In this document: positions 31,913-43,000 of the stretch, piece by piece
How positions within the stretch are numbered: position 1 is the first letter of the stretch
How the letters are laid out: each line of letters opens with the position of its first letter
Assembly (NCBI GenBank): GCA_024364735.1
Contig: JAGFNQ010002604.1
Location: 742,300 to 806,299, forward strand
Reading direction: 5' to 3'
Source: Boesenbergia rotunda
Taxonomy: Eukaryota; Streptophyta; Magnoliopsida; Zingiberales; Zingiberaceae
DNA: 64,000 nt
The notes under the pieces: generated by a model
What the model was told of the DNA's origin: nothing
Seen by the model: only the letters and a program-made list of their open reading frames with translations
Database searches by the model: none
Translations under genes and position numbers: made by a program

Positions 31913-34621
31913 TGATAGATACCATTTTGTTGATTATTTTAATTGCTAAAATCCATGTTTGGCCTATGTTTTTATTGCTTAATTGTGAAATTGCCCTAGG
32001 TTTTAGAACTTACTCTTATTTTGGACTTAATTGCAAATTTACACATATTTGGATTATTTGGCCACTAAATTCTTGATCTATTTTTGTAGGCATGAAAGGT
32101 TCATGGATCTAGGGCATATTGGATCGAACTTGAGTCGGAAGTGACCCGGATCGAGTTATCAAGATTATGATTAAATCTGGGCCGTCCGATTCAAAAGCGG
32201 CTAGATCTGAGCCATCCGGGACCATCTGATGCAATCCAAGCTAGGGCTAGGGTTGATCAAGCACTCTAATCAAGATCTGAAGGTTTCATCCCAATCAGAG
32301 CTAAATCAACCGTTGGATCAAGCTCGGAGGGCTCTAGATCGTCCATTCAAAGATTAGGGTGATCTGGACCATCCGTTGCAAATCTGGAGGATCCGAGCTA
32401 CAACAAGGCAGATCCTGACCCCTGATCATCATCATCAATGTTTGGGTCAGATCGAAGCAAGATCAGTCGTTGGATTCATCCAAATCAATCAAGGTCGTCC
32501 ATTCCTATGTATTTAATCAAAACTCGCCACAGTCTTCTCCTTGTCGTGTCTTCGCCGCAAGTCTTCAGTTCTTCGTCTGTTCTTCCTTTGTTCTTCAATT
32601 TTTCTTCAATCCGAGACGCGACCACCTCAATTCTTTGCTTGGATCGAGATTTGGATCATTGGGGGATAGCTCTTTGGAGATTTCAGCTCAAAATTGCGCC
32701 GGAACAGGGGCTGTTTGAGGGTTTCGGCAGCTCTGCAATTCAGTCACTTGAATCTCACCCACAAGCCATCTCCGATCATCTGAGCCACTTGTAGGGGTTC
32801 TCAGGTGAGCTCAGATGATCCTCGAATCATCATCGCAGTTCCATCAATCGAGATAGAGTGAATTGGATTGGAAATTTCAGCCATGTGCCGATTTTGAGCA
32901 GAGTCGACTGTAGAGTTGTTTTCCAATTGGTTTGCTGAGCTTAGGGGTTCGAGGCCAGCCCTTGCGTGACGAACAAGGAAATCTTGAGCTAATGGAGTGA
33001 TTGGGGTTTAGATTTCGTATTGCAATTTCTATTTTAGCTGTAATTTTTTTTCCTGCGTGCCATTTCCTGTTTCTGAAATTCCAGATTTGTTAAGTTTAGT
33101 TTCTGATTCATTTTTGTTTTAATCAGTTTCGATTATGCAAGTTAATTAGATTTATTGTTTTTTAGTGAACAATTGTAATCGAATTCAGTCTATTTCCTAA
33201 TTTAGTTCATGCGTATCAGTTAATTCCCTGTTTTAAGCTTGCGTATCAACCCTTTCTATTGAATTCCTGCATTTTGTTCCAAGCTTGCTGTAGTTTTACT
33301 TTATGAGTTTAAATCCTGTAGTTTAGTCTAGCTAAATAGCATTCGATTTTAGCTTTGCACATTAGTTATTGTGAATCAACTTCATTTCTGAATTCTGATT
33401 TCGATTTCTGCAATCCCAGCTCATTTCTGAAATTTCAGCGCATGATTTCTGAGTTCTTGTGTCAAATAAACTCTTGTTTATCTGCACATCCAATCTCTGC
33501 ATTGAGTGGATCTTGAATCTCTGATTCTAGCTCGTTCATGCACAGCAATTTTTCGATCAGCATGGTTTTCCAAGTGAGATCAATTCAGTTATGAAATATT
33601 GCATCTTGTTTCTCCGTTTGCATGTGCCACATCAGTTTCTGCATTTGATGAATCTGCAATCCTGTCTCTGCATGCCATGATCAATTTATTTCTGTAAGTT
33701 GTGTCAAGTGGAAACTTGTTTTCATTCAAATGTTATTCATTCAAATTCCTGCACGCCACTTCAATGATAGCTTACATTCATTTCTGAACTACTTGGTTTT
33801 CATGCTTCTGCAGTCTAAATTTTTGCATTCGAATTTCTGAGCTTGATTCTGAATTCTTGCATTTGAATGGCTGCATTCATGGACAGCCTGAATTTTTGCA
33901 GTTTCTGCAGAAACATGCTTCTGCAATCTGAATTCTGCAGTCCAAATCCATTTCTGGATTGTTGCCTTCAAGTCTGAATTTTTCCTTGTATTCATGCATG
34001 GCACTTCCTTAAGAGCTTGTTTCCAATGAACTGATTAGCTCTATTCTAAATCGATCAGTTATACATTCTGCATTGAGTGTCACTTTTTGAAACATCAGTT
34101 TCTCTACTTTTGGTATCAAGTTGTTCAATTGTTAGCACTTGCATCAAGTGAAGTCTTGGCACGATTTTTGTATCAGTTCGGTTTTAGATTGCTTGCATTT
34201 GGCCATGTCTTGAGTTTGATGTTGTTGTTTCATTGCTTAGAATTTGTTTTACCTTTGAAATCAGAATCGGTCCAAAATTGATTAAGTGCTTTAGTGGATT
34301 AAGTGTCAATTGGTTGAATCATTAAATGCCATCACTTGTTTAGTCATGAGTTAAGTTTCCCTTCTTCTCATTTCATTTTCATTCCTAATCGCAATTCAAA
34401 CCCAAATCACATTCGAAACCCAAAATTCACAAACGACACATAAACCAAGTTAGGATCAAACTAGCTCAACTAGTCCCGAGGAAAAATACGACCTGTGGCC
34501 CCTTTACTACGTTTTCATATTTTGATTGCAAAAAGGGTTTCCAGCATTTTATTTATAAATATTCTAAATTCTCATGGACCCACATTTCGTGACAATTTAA
34601 TCTAGTATTTCGGGTCTATCA
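31913..34621 (+). repeat. 5' LTR of element G (2.71 kb)
   Basis: It is near-identical to 46879-49586. The region 33380-34080 is dense with short words such as TTTCTGCA, CTGAATTC and TTCTGAATT. The reverse complements of these words fill the G internal region at 37900-38760. No clear TATA box was seen. Frames at 32438-32794 and 34087-34281 have no recognisable product. Confidence 0.9.
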
Positions 34622-34627
34622 AATTTT

Positions 34628-34645
34628 TGGCGCCGTTGCCGGGGA
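34628..34645 (+). other. Primer-binding site of G (tRNA-Asp type)
   Basis: TGGCGCCGTTGCCGGGGA lies six bases after the LTR. This is the form known from Athila/Tat-type plant gypsy elements. Confidence 0.8.
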
Positions 34646-34670
34646 AGCAACTAGTTGAGTTGTTAGATTT

Positions 34671-36887
34671 TTGCTTGTGTACTTAGGGGCATATCATTTG
34701 ATTCTATTTTCTTGTGCTTTATTTTTTTTGTATACGGGTGCTGCCATTTTTCTTGTTTGTTTTGTGACAGGACTGCCAGTTCAAATGTTCTCATCTACTT
34801 ACCAGCAGCCGTGTCAACAATTCCAACAATATCAGCAACCAAATCAAGATTTTCAACAGCCCTATTCGAATTTTCAGCAACCTAATCAGTTTTTTCAGCC
34901 ACAAGTTCAACCATCATTCAAAATTTTCAGCCAAGTCAGAATTTTCAGATTGGGCAGCCCCAATTCCTGCAATTTCAGCCCAACTTTCAGCAACCTTATC
35001 AACAATATCAATCACTTTTTTCAAGGAATTCAGCAAGGGTGTTTAGATAATCAGAATTTTCAGCAACCACCCTTCAATCAAGTTCAACCAAACCAAGGAT
35101 TTCAGCATGTTAACCCAAATTTTCAGCAGCCTTTTGTAAGTTTTCAGCAAGGAAATAATCAATTTCAGCCTCAACCTCAGCCATGGCAGCAAGAATTTCA
35201 AGCTACACAGAATTTTCAGCCCACTCAAATTCAGTTTTCACCGCCACAATTTCAACAATTTCAGCAGGATTTTCAACCAAGTCAAAATTTTCAGCAAGGG
35301 TTCCAACCATTTCAGACTTTCCAGAATCAAAATCAGAATGGATTTCAACCTTCACAGCAAAATTTTCCACCAAACGATCAGAATTTTCAGCCACCAATTC
35401 AGAGTTTTCAATTTCAGAACCATGATTTTCAGCAATCTCCACCTAATTGTGAACCAAGTTTTCAGCAGTTTAATCAGCCTATTCAACCATTTGATCAGCC
35501 CCCACAGTCTCCATTTCAGAATGCACAGTCTACTCTTGGTTTTCAGCAGCCTTATATTACATTTCAAGATCAACAAGAGTTCCACACTAACCAAGGAGGC
35601 TTTGATGATCCTGATTGGGATGAGGCTCTACACCAAAGGATGATGGAGATGTGTCAACAAATCCTACAACAACAGCAAAGTTTTCAAGAACAACAACAAC
35701 AATGGTTTCAAAACATGCAAGATCGATTGAATAAGATAAAAGCCCAAAGATCAGAACAATCAGATGATTCTACAGGTGTAGGGGATTGCACTGAGCCCCA
35801 GGGACCAACACAAGATTCAGAGGATGAACCAGAAAGTGTAGGGACTTGCATGGTGGAAGCAAGAACCCAAGGATCACCTGCTTTAGTGGAGTGTCCACCA
35901 GAACTTGAACCTGAAATGGAGCAATTACTTGACCGGGAGGAGAACACGGATACATCTACTTTTGTAGAATCTCCAGGTATTTTTCAGCACAATCAGGTAA
36001 ATACTCCTCTTATTTTGTCTGAAAATTGCATAGAGGTACCTCAAACTGATTTTATTATTTTTAATACACCTAGGGATGCATCTCTTGTAGAATTTGATTG
36101 TGAAAAATCCCTAGAGGTACCTAGTGTTGAATTTGCTGAAAATGAAGCATGTTGTGCTACATCAGATGCCAATGCTGAGTGTGAAAATTTTTTAGAAGTG
36201 CCTAGTATTGTTGATTGTTGTGATGAGTCTTTTGACATATCTTATGCTGGAAATAATTGTGAAAAATTCATTGAGGCACCTAAAGTCAATTTCATAGGTT
36301 GTGATACATTACTTGATACATCCTTGGTAGAAAATAATTATGAAATTTCTATTGAAGTGCCAAGGATTGATTTTATTATTTGTGATGAGTTTTTGGATGC
36401 AAATTTTGTAGGAAATAATTGTGAAAAATTTATTGAGGCACCACAAATTGATTTAATTGGATGTGATGCAGTTTTGGATACATTTCATGCAGAGACTGAT
36501 ATTATTTTATTTCTGTCTTACCCTGCACGCTTGAGAGAGGTATTACATTATTTTGTAGGGTCTAGAAGACTTCAGGAGTGGGTGCTCAATCTGAACAGAC
36601 TCCAGCCTCCTGGAAAATCTTTCAAAAGGCATCAAGAAGGAGGAGTTGATTTTACTCTAATCCATAGCACTCCACTCCTTACATGGATCTTAAACCTGAA
36701 TCGCCTGAGGCCACCGGAGCAAATTTTTGTAAAGTTCAAGTGTGGGGGAGTCCTAATTCTCTCAGCCACCCATGTTCCCCCACTACCACGATGGAGGCTA
36801 CTTCTGGATAGACTCCGTCCACCAGAAATAAGGGGAGATTGTTCTTTCTTGTATTTTCTTTTATTGCATTTTTCACTTTTAAATTGA
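34671..36887 (+). CDS. Element G: Gln/Phe-rich protein with C-terminal repeats
   Basis: This is an open frame of 738 codons. The first 38 residues are hydrophobic and may be 5' leader; MFSSTYQQ (ATG at 34784) is an equally good start. Residues about 40-350 are Gln, Phe, Pro and Asn-rich with endless FQQ and NFQ units, prion-like in composition. An acidic Glu-rich stretch follows, with a short coiled-coil-like QQQQSFQEQQQQW segment. Around residues 455-610 a unit of about 27 residues repeats imperfectly at least four times (core IEVP or IEAP, then DFI, CD, LD, NNCEKF). The last 120 residues repeat a W-x-LNLNRLxPP motif three times. No zinc knuckle or catalytic motif is seen. By position it replaces gag. 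Function unknown. Confidence 0.7.
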   Translation: MLVYLGAYHLILFSCALFFLYTGAAIFLVCFVTGLPVQMFSSTYQQPCQQFQQYQQPNQDFQQPYSNFQQPNQFFQPQVQPSFKIFSQVRIFRLGSPNSCNFSPTFSNLINNINHFFQGIQQGCLDNQNFQQPPFNQVQPNQGFQHVNPNFQQPFVSFQQGNNQFQPQPQPWQQEFQATQNFQPTQIQFSPPQFQQFQQDFQPSQNFQQGFQPFQTFQNQNQNGFQPSQQNFPPNDQNFQPPIQSFQFQNHDFQQSPPNCEPSFQQFNQPIQPFDQPPQSPFQNAQSTLGFQQPYITFQDQQEFHTNQGGFDDPDWDEALHQRMMEMCQQILQQQQSFQEQQQQWFQNMQDRLNKIKAQRSEQSDDSTGVGDCTEPQGPTQDSEDEPESVGTCMVEARTQGSPALVECPPELEPEMEQLLDREENTDTSTFVESPGIFQHNQVNTPLILSENCIEVPQTDFIIFNTPRDASLVEFDCEKSLEVPSVEFAENEACCATSDANAECENFLEVPSIVDCCDESFDISYAGNNCEKFIEAPKVNFIGCDTLLDTSLVENNYEISIEVPRIDFIICDEFLDANFVGNNCEKFIEAPQIDLIGCDAVLDTFHAETDIILFLSYPARLREVLHYFVGSRRLQEWVLNLNRLQPPGKSFKRHQEGGVDFTLIHSTPLLTWILNLNRLRPPEQIFVKFKCGGVLILSATHVPPLPRWRLLLDRLRPPEIRGDCSFLYFLLLHFSLLN

Positions 36888-38787
36888 GTCCTTGCTAATA
36901 AATGCATAAGTAGAGTAGAAAGAATAGGAGTCATTGTAAATACCTTGTTATTTCTTTTGTCACTTTTTCTTGCATGACTAGGAATAAATGTATCCCTCTA
37001 GGATATCTTCATGTCATTTTAGAGTCTTTTGAAAATAAATTAAATTTGGTTGTTAAACTTAGGGTTTGAGTTCATGGATGAAATCTTGGATGCTTGAGTA
37101 CTATTTTGCTTTAGATTCTTAATTGAGGACTTGAGATGAATTATTTTTACCTAGTGAGAATTAGCCTTATATTTGTGACACACATATGTTATTGTACTCT
37201 AGAACTTGCTTAGGTTCTTTCAAAACCATATTTCAATGATTGGATCACATCTATAGAGACTAATCACTTTGTTTACCTTTCCATATCAATTTTGGCAAAA
37301 ATCATGTCTATTCTATTTGTCTTTCCTTATTCCTAATCTTAACCCCAATTTTTCTATGGATTTGTTTGCTTGGGATGTTTTCTTGATGCTACTTTGCCCG
37401 AGACGGACAAAGAATTAAGTGTGGGGGAGTGATTAGTGATTTGAAATCAATTTTTATCAAGGAGGCACTTCATGTCGGAAAAAAAAAAATTTGCCCAATT
37501 GAGTGGAGCTTGGTACCAAGAACAAGTGGGAATTCAGTTGTGAATTGGAGGAGAAATGTTTCTCTCATTGCAACCATCATTGAATCCGGTTGAAGGAAGT
37601 GTTTCTCTCATGTGCCAAGTGGAGTTGCAAGAAATTGAGAAAAGTCAAAGAGGAAACCAATTGAAGCATTTATAATTTTGACCATAATGTGAAGACCCAA
37701 ACCGTTTGTACCAAAGTGAGTTCAACTAGAGAAGAAAAAAAATCTGCAAAGGAAAAAGAAAATGGCACACAATAGCAAAATTCAGTGCAAAAGAAAAAAA
37801 ATTGCTATGGAGCTTGACTCGACCACTTTGCTAAGAAAAATGCAGCTGTGTTAATCTGAGATCAATGCAGAATTCGGTGCCAAGTTGAAATTAGTTGAAG
37901 AAATGAAGTGTTCTAAACTGAATTTCTGTGAAGCAGTTCTAAGGAAATTTGTGCCATTTCAAAACTAATGAAAAAGAAAAAGAAGAAAATCTGAGACTGC
38001 CAAATCTGAAATGCATTGTATCAACTTAGAAACGGATTCATTGAAGCTGAATTGAATTTGAGCAGAAGCAGGAAAATTGCAGCAGGTTCAGCAATGCAGG
38101 GCTGATCATAGAATCTGTCGAGTGCTGAATCTTAGAGCTGATGAATGATACAAGCCAAAGTCTGAAATGAAGCTGAGAAATCAGTAGGAATGGAGGCTGA
38201 ATTGAAGCTTTTTGAAGCAGGGAAATGCAGGAAATTCTGCAGCTGAAAATCTAAATGGCATTGCATGGAGAGCTGTAATCTGCCGAGTGCTGAATCTTAG
38301 GGCTGATAAATGCTGAATTGGAGCTGGAAAAAATCTGATCCAATGCAGAAAAATCTGCGCCAAGTTAAATCCGGCTAAATCTCCATTAAAGCTGTGAGAT
38401 TTGAAGCTGGAAAATTCGGAACTGAATTGCAAGGATGGCTGCTGGAAATTGAGAAGTAGATCTTCACCAGCTACAAGGAAGTCTGAAATGCAGCTATCCA
38501 ACATCAGAGTGTCAGATTTGAAGTTAAACAAGCTGAGAAAAAGTCTGAATTTAAGCAGGAATTGGTGAAGGAAACAAGTGAGTGTGAAGCTGATTTGATT
38601 AGGAATGACTTAGATTAGAATTTGAACCGAATGGTAATTACTATGAATTGAATTCGGCTAAGTTGAATTCGGCTGAATTGCAGATGACCGAATCTGATCC
38701 AACGCAGATTGTTGTGCCAAAACAGAGAATTTTTTGTGCAGATTAGTAAGTGAATTGTCTTTGTATCAAGATGGACTATAGCTGTAC
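36888..38787 (+). other. Element G: internal noncoding region, left part
   Basis: No credible gene is seen. A second GTGTGGGGGAG purine tract lies at 37421-37431; another lies inside the long frame near 36743. From about 37900 the sequence is built of degenerate GCTGAATT, CTGAAATG and TGCAGAA words. The frame 38181-38531 on the minus strand is a by-product of these words. Element I is inserted at 38787. Confidence 0.65.
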
Positions 38788-39523
38788 TGATGTGGACCAA
38801 GGAGGGGATACAAGCTTACAAGACAAAGCCATAGAGGAAGAGGCATTGAAAGGAATTGGAGGACCCATGACAAGATCCAAGACTAAGAGAATGAAGCAAG
38901 CTTTGGAAGGCTTAATAATGGAGCTCAAGGAGAAGAAGGATCAATGCACAATGGAGGCAACAACTAAATGGATCACATTCCTTCAAATTGAAAGTGAAAT
39001 TGAGCCCACATGAAGACAAAACTTGAAGGCCCAAAACCACATGATCCAAGATGCATTCAAGGGCTACAAGTGTCCAATTTTCGTGGGTATTTTTGGGGGA
39101 ATTTTCTGAAGTTATTTTTGATGTCTTTTGGTGGGTTTTTAATGCTTTTGGGAGTTCCTAAGCTAGTATTAGGGAATTGTGGGAAATAAACATCATGCAT
39201 GCATGCATGCATGATAATGGTGCATAATTAGTGCTTAGTGGGAAGTGTGGTAGAGGTTAATGTTTCAACCTCCACTAAGTCTATATATAGGAGAACTCTT
39301 GTATGACCAAGGATGTTAAGTTTGAATGAAATCAGAGTTTTCTCTATTGTGAGAGCTTCCTTTGGTTCTTAGGCAAAGAACTAATCGTGATCTTATCAAG
39401 GCAACTTGTGGCGATCGAAACCCCCCATGACTTATCACTCACCCTCTCATCTTTCTTGAGTGTGGCGTCAATATCCTTCCCTACATCTGAATTTCAAGGC
39501 GATCCATTCCAAGGTGCTTATCA
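38788..39523 (+). repeat. 5' LTR of element I (736 bp)
   Basis: TGAT...ATCA ends. It contains a 24-base perfect palindrome made of CATG/GCAT steps (39192-39215, repeated at 45004-45027), and TATATATA at 39282-39289. Its first 226 bases (to 39013) are the same DNA that encodes the pol C terminus in the 3' LTR. Confidence 0.9.
39282..39289 (+). promoter_or_regulatory. TATA box of I LTR (partner 45094-45101)
   Basis: TATATATA followed by GGAGAAC, about 230 bases before the primer site. It is the probable start region for the genomic RNA. Confidence 0.55.
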
Positions 39524-39525
39524 TT

Positions 39526-40088
39526 TGGTATCAGAGCCTTGGCTCCTTGATTTTCAGGTTTGCGTTTTGTTCTTCTTCATTTGTGTTCTTGTTCATCTTT
39601 GTTAATCTCTCATCCATAGTATTCCATTGGTGTTTTCCTTCTCCAACTCTATTTATCGCTTCTCTATTTGGGTCCTAAACTCAAAAAAAAAAAAAAAAAG
39701 GTGTTACTTGAGTCATTGTATTTTTTGACTGAAGAAAAAAAAAAGGACAAAAAGGAAATTCGAAAAAAAAAACAAAAAAAAAAGAGAAGGAAGATCGGCG
39801 AATTGAAAGGACCCAATATTTCTCTCATTGCTCTTGATCGTTGCTGAATTTCTTGTTCTAACCGTTTATTTCTCTTGTTCTACTCATATTCTCTTGTTGG
39901 TTTCTTGCTCACTTGATTGTCTACTTGTTGTCTTGAGAAAATCGTTGATAAGGTTCTTTTCTTAAGGGCTTATAAAGGAAGCTGAGTGGATAAATTTGAG
40001 TGCAACCATGTGAGGCGAGTGGTGAGGTCTTTCTAACATTTCTTGTGTAATTTTCCTTGTCATCTTTTTTTTTTTTTTTGTTGCAAGC
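39526..40088 (+). other. Primer-binding site and leader of element I
   Basis: TGGTATCAGAGC at 39526-39537 lies two bases after the LTR. The leader that follows is noncoding, with A-runs at 39683-39700, 39733-39742 and 39762-39785 and a T-run at 40067-40080. Confidence 0.8.
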
Positions 40089-43000
40089 ATGAGTGGGGAA
40101 AACTCCCCTAGGCAAGATCCTAATAGGCTTCAAATGGAGGCGCTTACTCAACACTTTGAGAGAATGCTTCAAAGACAACTTGAAGGCTTACATGAAAGGA
40201 TGGACCGACTTGAAGGAGGAAGAGTTTCCAACCATGGGGGAAATTCTAATCATGAAGAATCTCATCCGGGAAGTGACCTATTCTATAGTTCTCCAAGAGA
40301 AAGAAGGAGGCGTGAAGGGGGACGAAGACACGAAAGAGGAGGTAGAAACCATCAACATGAAGACGATCTAAGAGGGGTGAAAGTCAAGGTACCTTCCTTC
40401 CAAGGGAGGAATGACCCCGACACATATCTTGAGTGGGAAATGAAATTAGAGCAAATCTTCTCATGCCACAATTACCCTGATGCAAAGAAAGTGAAGGTGG
40501 CTGCCCTTGAGTTCACCGATTATGCTTTAATTTGGTGGGATCAAATGCAAAAGGAGAGAAGAAGGTATGGAGAGCACCCTATCAACACTTGGGGTGAAAT
40601 GAAGACTTTGATGAGAAGGAGATTTGTGCCTTCCCACTACCATAGGGAGTTGCACAACAAATTGCAAAGACTCATCCAAGGGAATAGGAGTGTGGATGAG
40701 TATTACAAGGAGATGGAGGTGGCTTTGATTAGGGCCAATATTGAGGAGGAAAGAGAAGCAACTATGGCTCGATTTCTCCATGGCCTAAACCGAGATATTG
40801 GAGACATTGTAGAGCTACAACATTATGTGGAGCTTGAAGACTTAGTTCATCAAGCAATGAAAGTGGAGCAACAATTAAAGAGAAAGGGCGTTATGAAAAG
40901 ACCATCTTCTTCAAACTACTCTTCAAATTGGAAGGACAAGCCAAAGAAGGAGGGTTCCTCTTCTAATTCAAAGGAGGTAACAAGCGCTAAGAAGCCTTTT
41001 CCTACTACTACTTCTTCTACTTCTAAGAGCAGGGATATCAAGTGCTTCAAGTGTTTGGGAAAAGGACATATCGCATCCGAATGCCCGAATAAGAAGACTA
41101 TGGTGGTTAGGGATAATGGGAGCATCTCTAGTGAAGAAACTTCTTCTCATTCTTCTTCTTCAAGCGATGAGGAACATGATGGAGCAGCCTATGCGCAAGA
41201 TGGCGATCTCTTGGTGGTTAGAAGGTTATTAGGAAGTCAAGCCAAGGAGCATGAGGAGGACCAAAGAGAGAATATTTTTCATACTCGTTGCCTTATTCAA
41301 GGTAAAACATGCTCTATGATCATTGATGGTGGAAGTTGCACCAATGTGGCAAGCACTAGGTTGGTTACCAAACTCAACCTCAAGACTACACCGCATGCAA
41401 GACCATATAAACTCCAATGGCTAAGTAATAGTGGTGAATTGGTGGTGAATCAACAAGTGATGATTAATTTCTCCATTGGAAAATATGAAGATCAAGTTCT
41501 ATGTGATATTGTACCTATGGAGGCAAGCCACATTCTTCTTGGAAGACCTTGGCAGTTTGATAGGCGAGCTCACCATGATGGATTCTCCAACAAGTTCTCA
41601 TTTCTTCACAATTCCCACAAAGTCACACTTGTACCATTATCACCTAGGGAGGTTTGTGCGGATCAAAAAAAAATGCGAGAGAAAAGAGAAAAAGAAGAGC
41701 GAGAGCTTAAGAAAAAGAAAGGAGAGAATGAGGAAAAGAAAAGAGAGAATGAGGAAAAGAAAGAGAGAATGAGGAAAGAAAAGAAAAGAGAGAATGAGGA
41801 AAAGAAAAGAGAGAACGAGGAAAAGAAAGAGAGAAGAATAGAAAATTTGTTTGCAAGAGGAAGTGAGGTGAAGAGAGCTTATTTGACAAGGCAACCTATA
41901 TTTCTTCTTTTGTGCAAGGAAACTTGCTTGGAAACTAATACTAACTCCTTGCCCAGTGATGTTGTTGCTATTTTGCAGGACTTTGAGGATGTGTTTCCCC
42001 AGGAAGTACCTCACGGTTTGCCACCAATGAGGGGAATAGAACACCAAATGGACCTTATTCCTGGTGCTTCTCTTCCCAATAGGCCTGCCTATAGGAGCAA
42101 CCCTCAAGAAACAAAGGAGATACAGAATCAAGTGGAGGAGTTATTACAAAAAGGATGGGTGAGAGAGAGCTTAAGTCCTTGTGCTGTACCAGTAATTTTG
42201 GTACCTAAAAAGGATGGATCATGGAGGATGTGCACGGACTGTAGAGCTATCAACAACATCACCATTCGGTATCGACATCCTATCCCTAGACTTGATGATT
42301 TACTTGATGAATTGCATGGTGCTTGCTTCTTTACTAAGATTGATTTGAAAAGTGGGTACCATCAAATTAGGATAAGGGAAGGGGATGAATGGAAAACTGC
42401 TTTCAAAACTAAATATGGATTGTATGAATGGTTGGTAATGCCTTTTGAGTTAACTAATGCGCCAAGCACTTTTATGAGGTTTATGAACCATGTTTTACGA
42501 GAATTCCTAGGAAAATTTGTGGTAGTATACTTTGATGATATTTTGGTATATTCCAAGAGTTTGGTTGAGCATGTAGCACATCTCAAATCTGTCTTGCATG
42601 TCCTTAGAAAGGAGAGACTGTATGCTAACTTAGAAAAGTGTTCCTTTTGCACTGATCATGTGGTTTTTCTTGGATTTGTCATAAGTTCTAAAGGAGTGCA
42701 GGTTGATGAAGAGAAGGTTAAGGCCATTAGAGATTGGCCAACCCCCAAAACTGTGAGTGAGGTTAGGAGCTTCCATGGGTTGGCAAGTTTCTATAGAAGG
42801 TTTGTGAAGGATTTTAGCACACTGGCAGCACCCCTAAATGAAATTGTCAAGAAAAATATGAGTTTTAAGTGGGGAGAGAATCAAGAAAATGCATTTCAAG
42901 CACTTAAGGACAAACTCACACATGCACCCATTCTTGCTTTGCCTGATTTTTCCAAATCATTTGAAATTGAATGTGATGCATCTCATGTGGGTATTGGGGC

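Noticed and set aside
34087..34281. 64-codon frame in the G LTR (also 49052-49246)
   Set aside because: It is conserved only because the LTRs are near-identical. Hydrophobic low-complexity, no family.
38181..38531. 116-codon minus-strand frame in G
   Set aside because: It arises from GCTGAATT-type repeats read backwards. Start and end carry no support.
41640..42131. 163-codon minus-strand frame over I pol
   Set aside because: Leu/Phe/Ser-rich shadow of the purine repeat on the coding strand.
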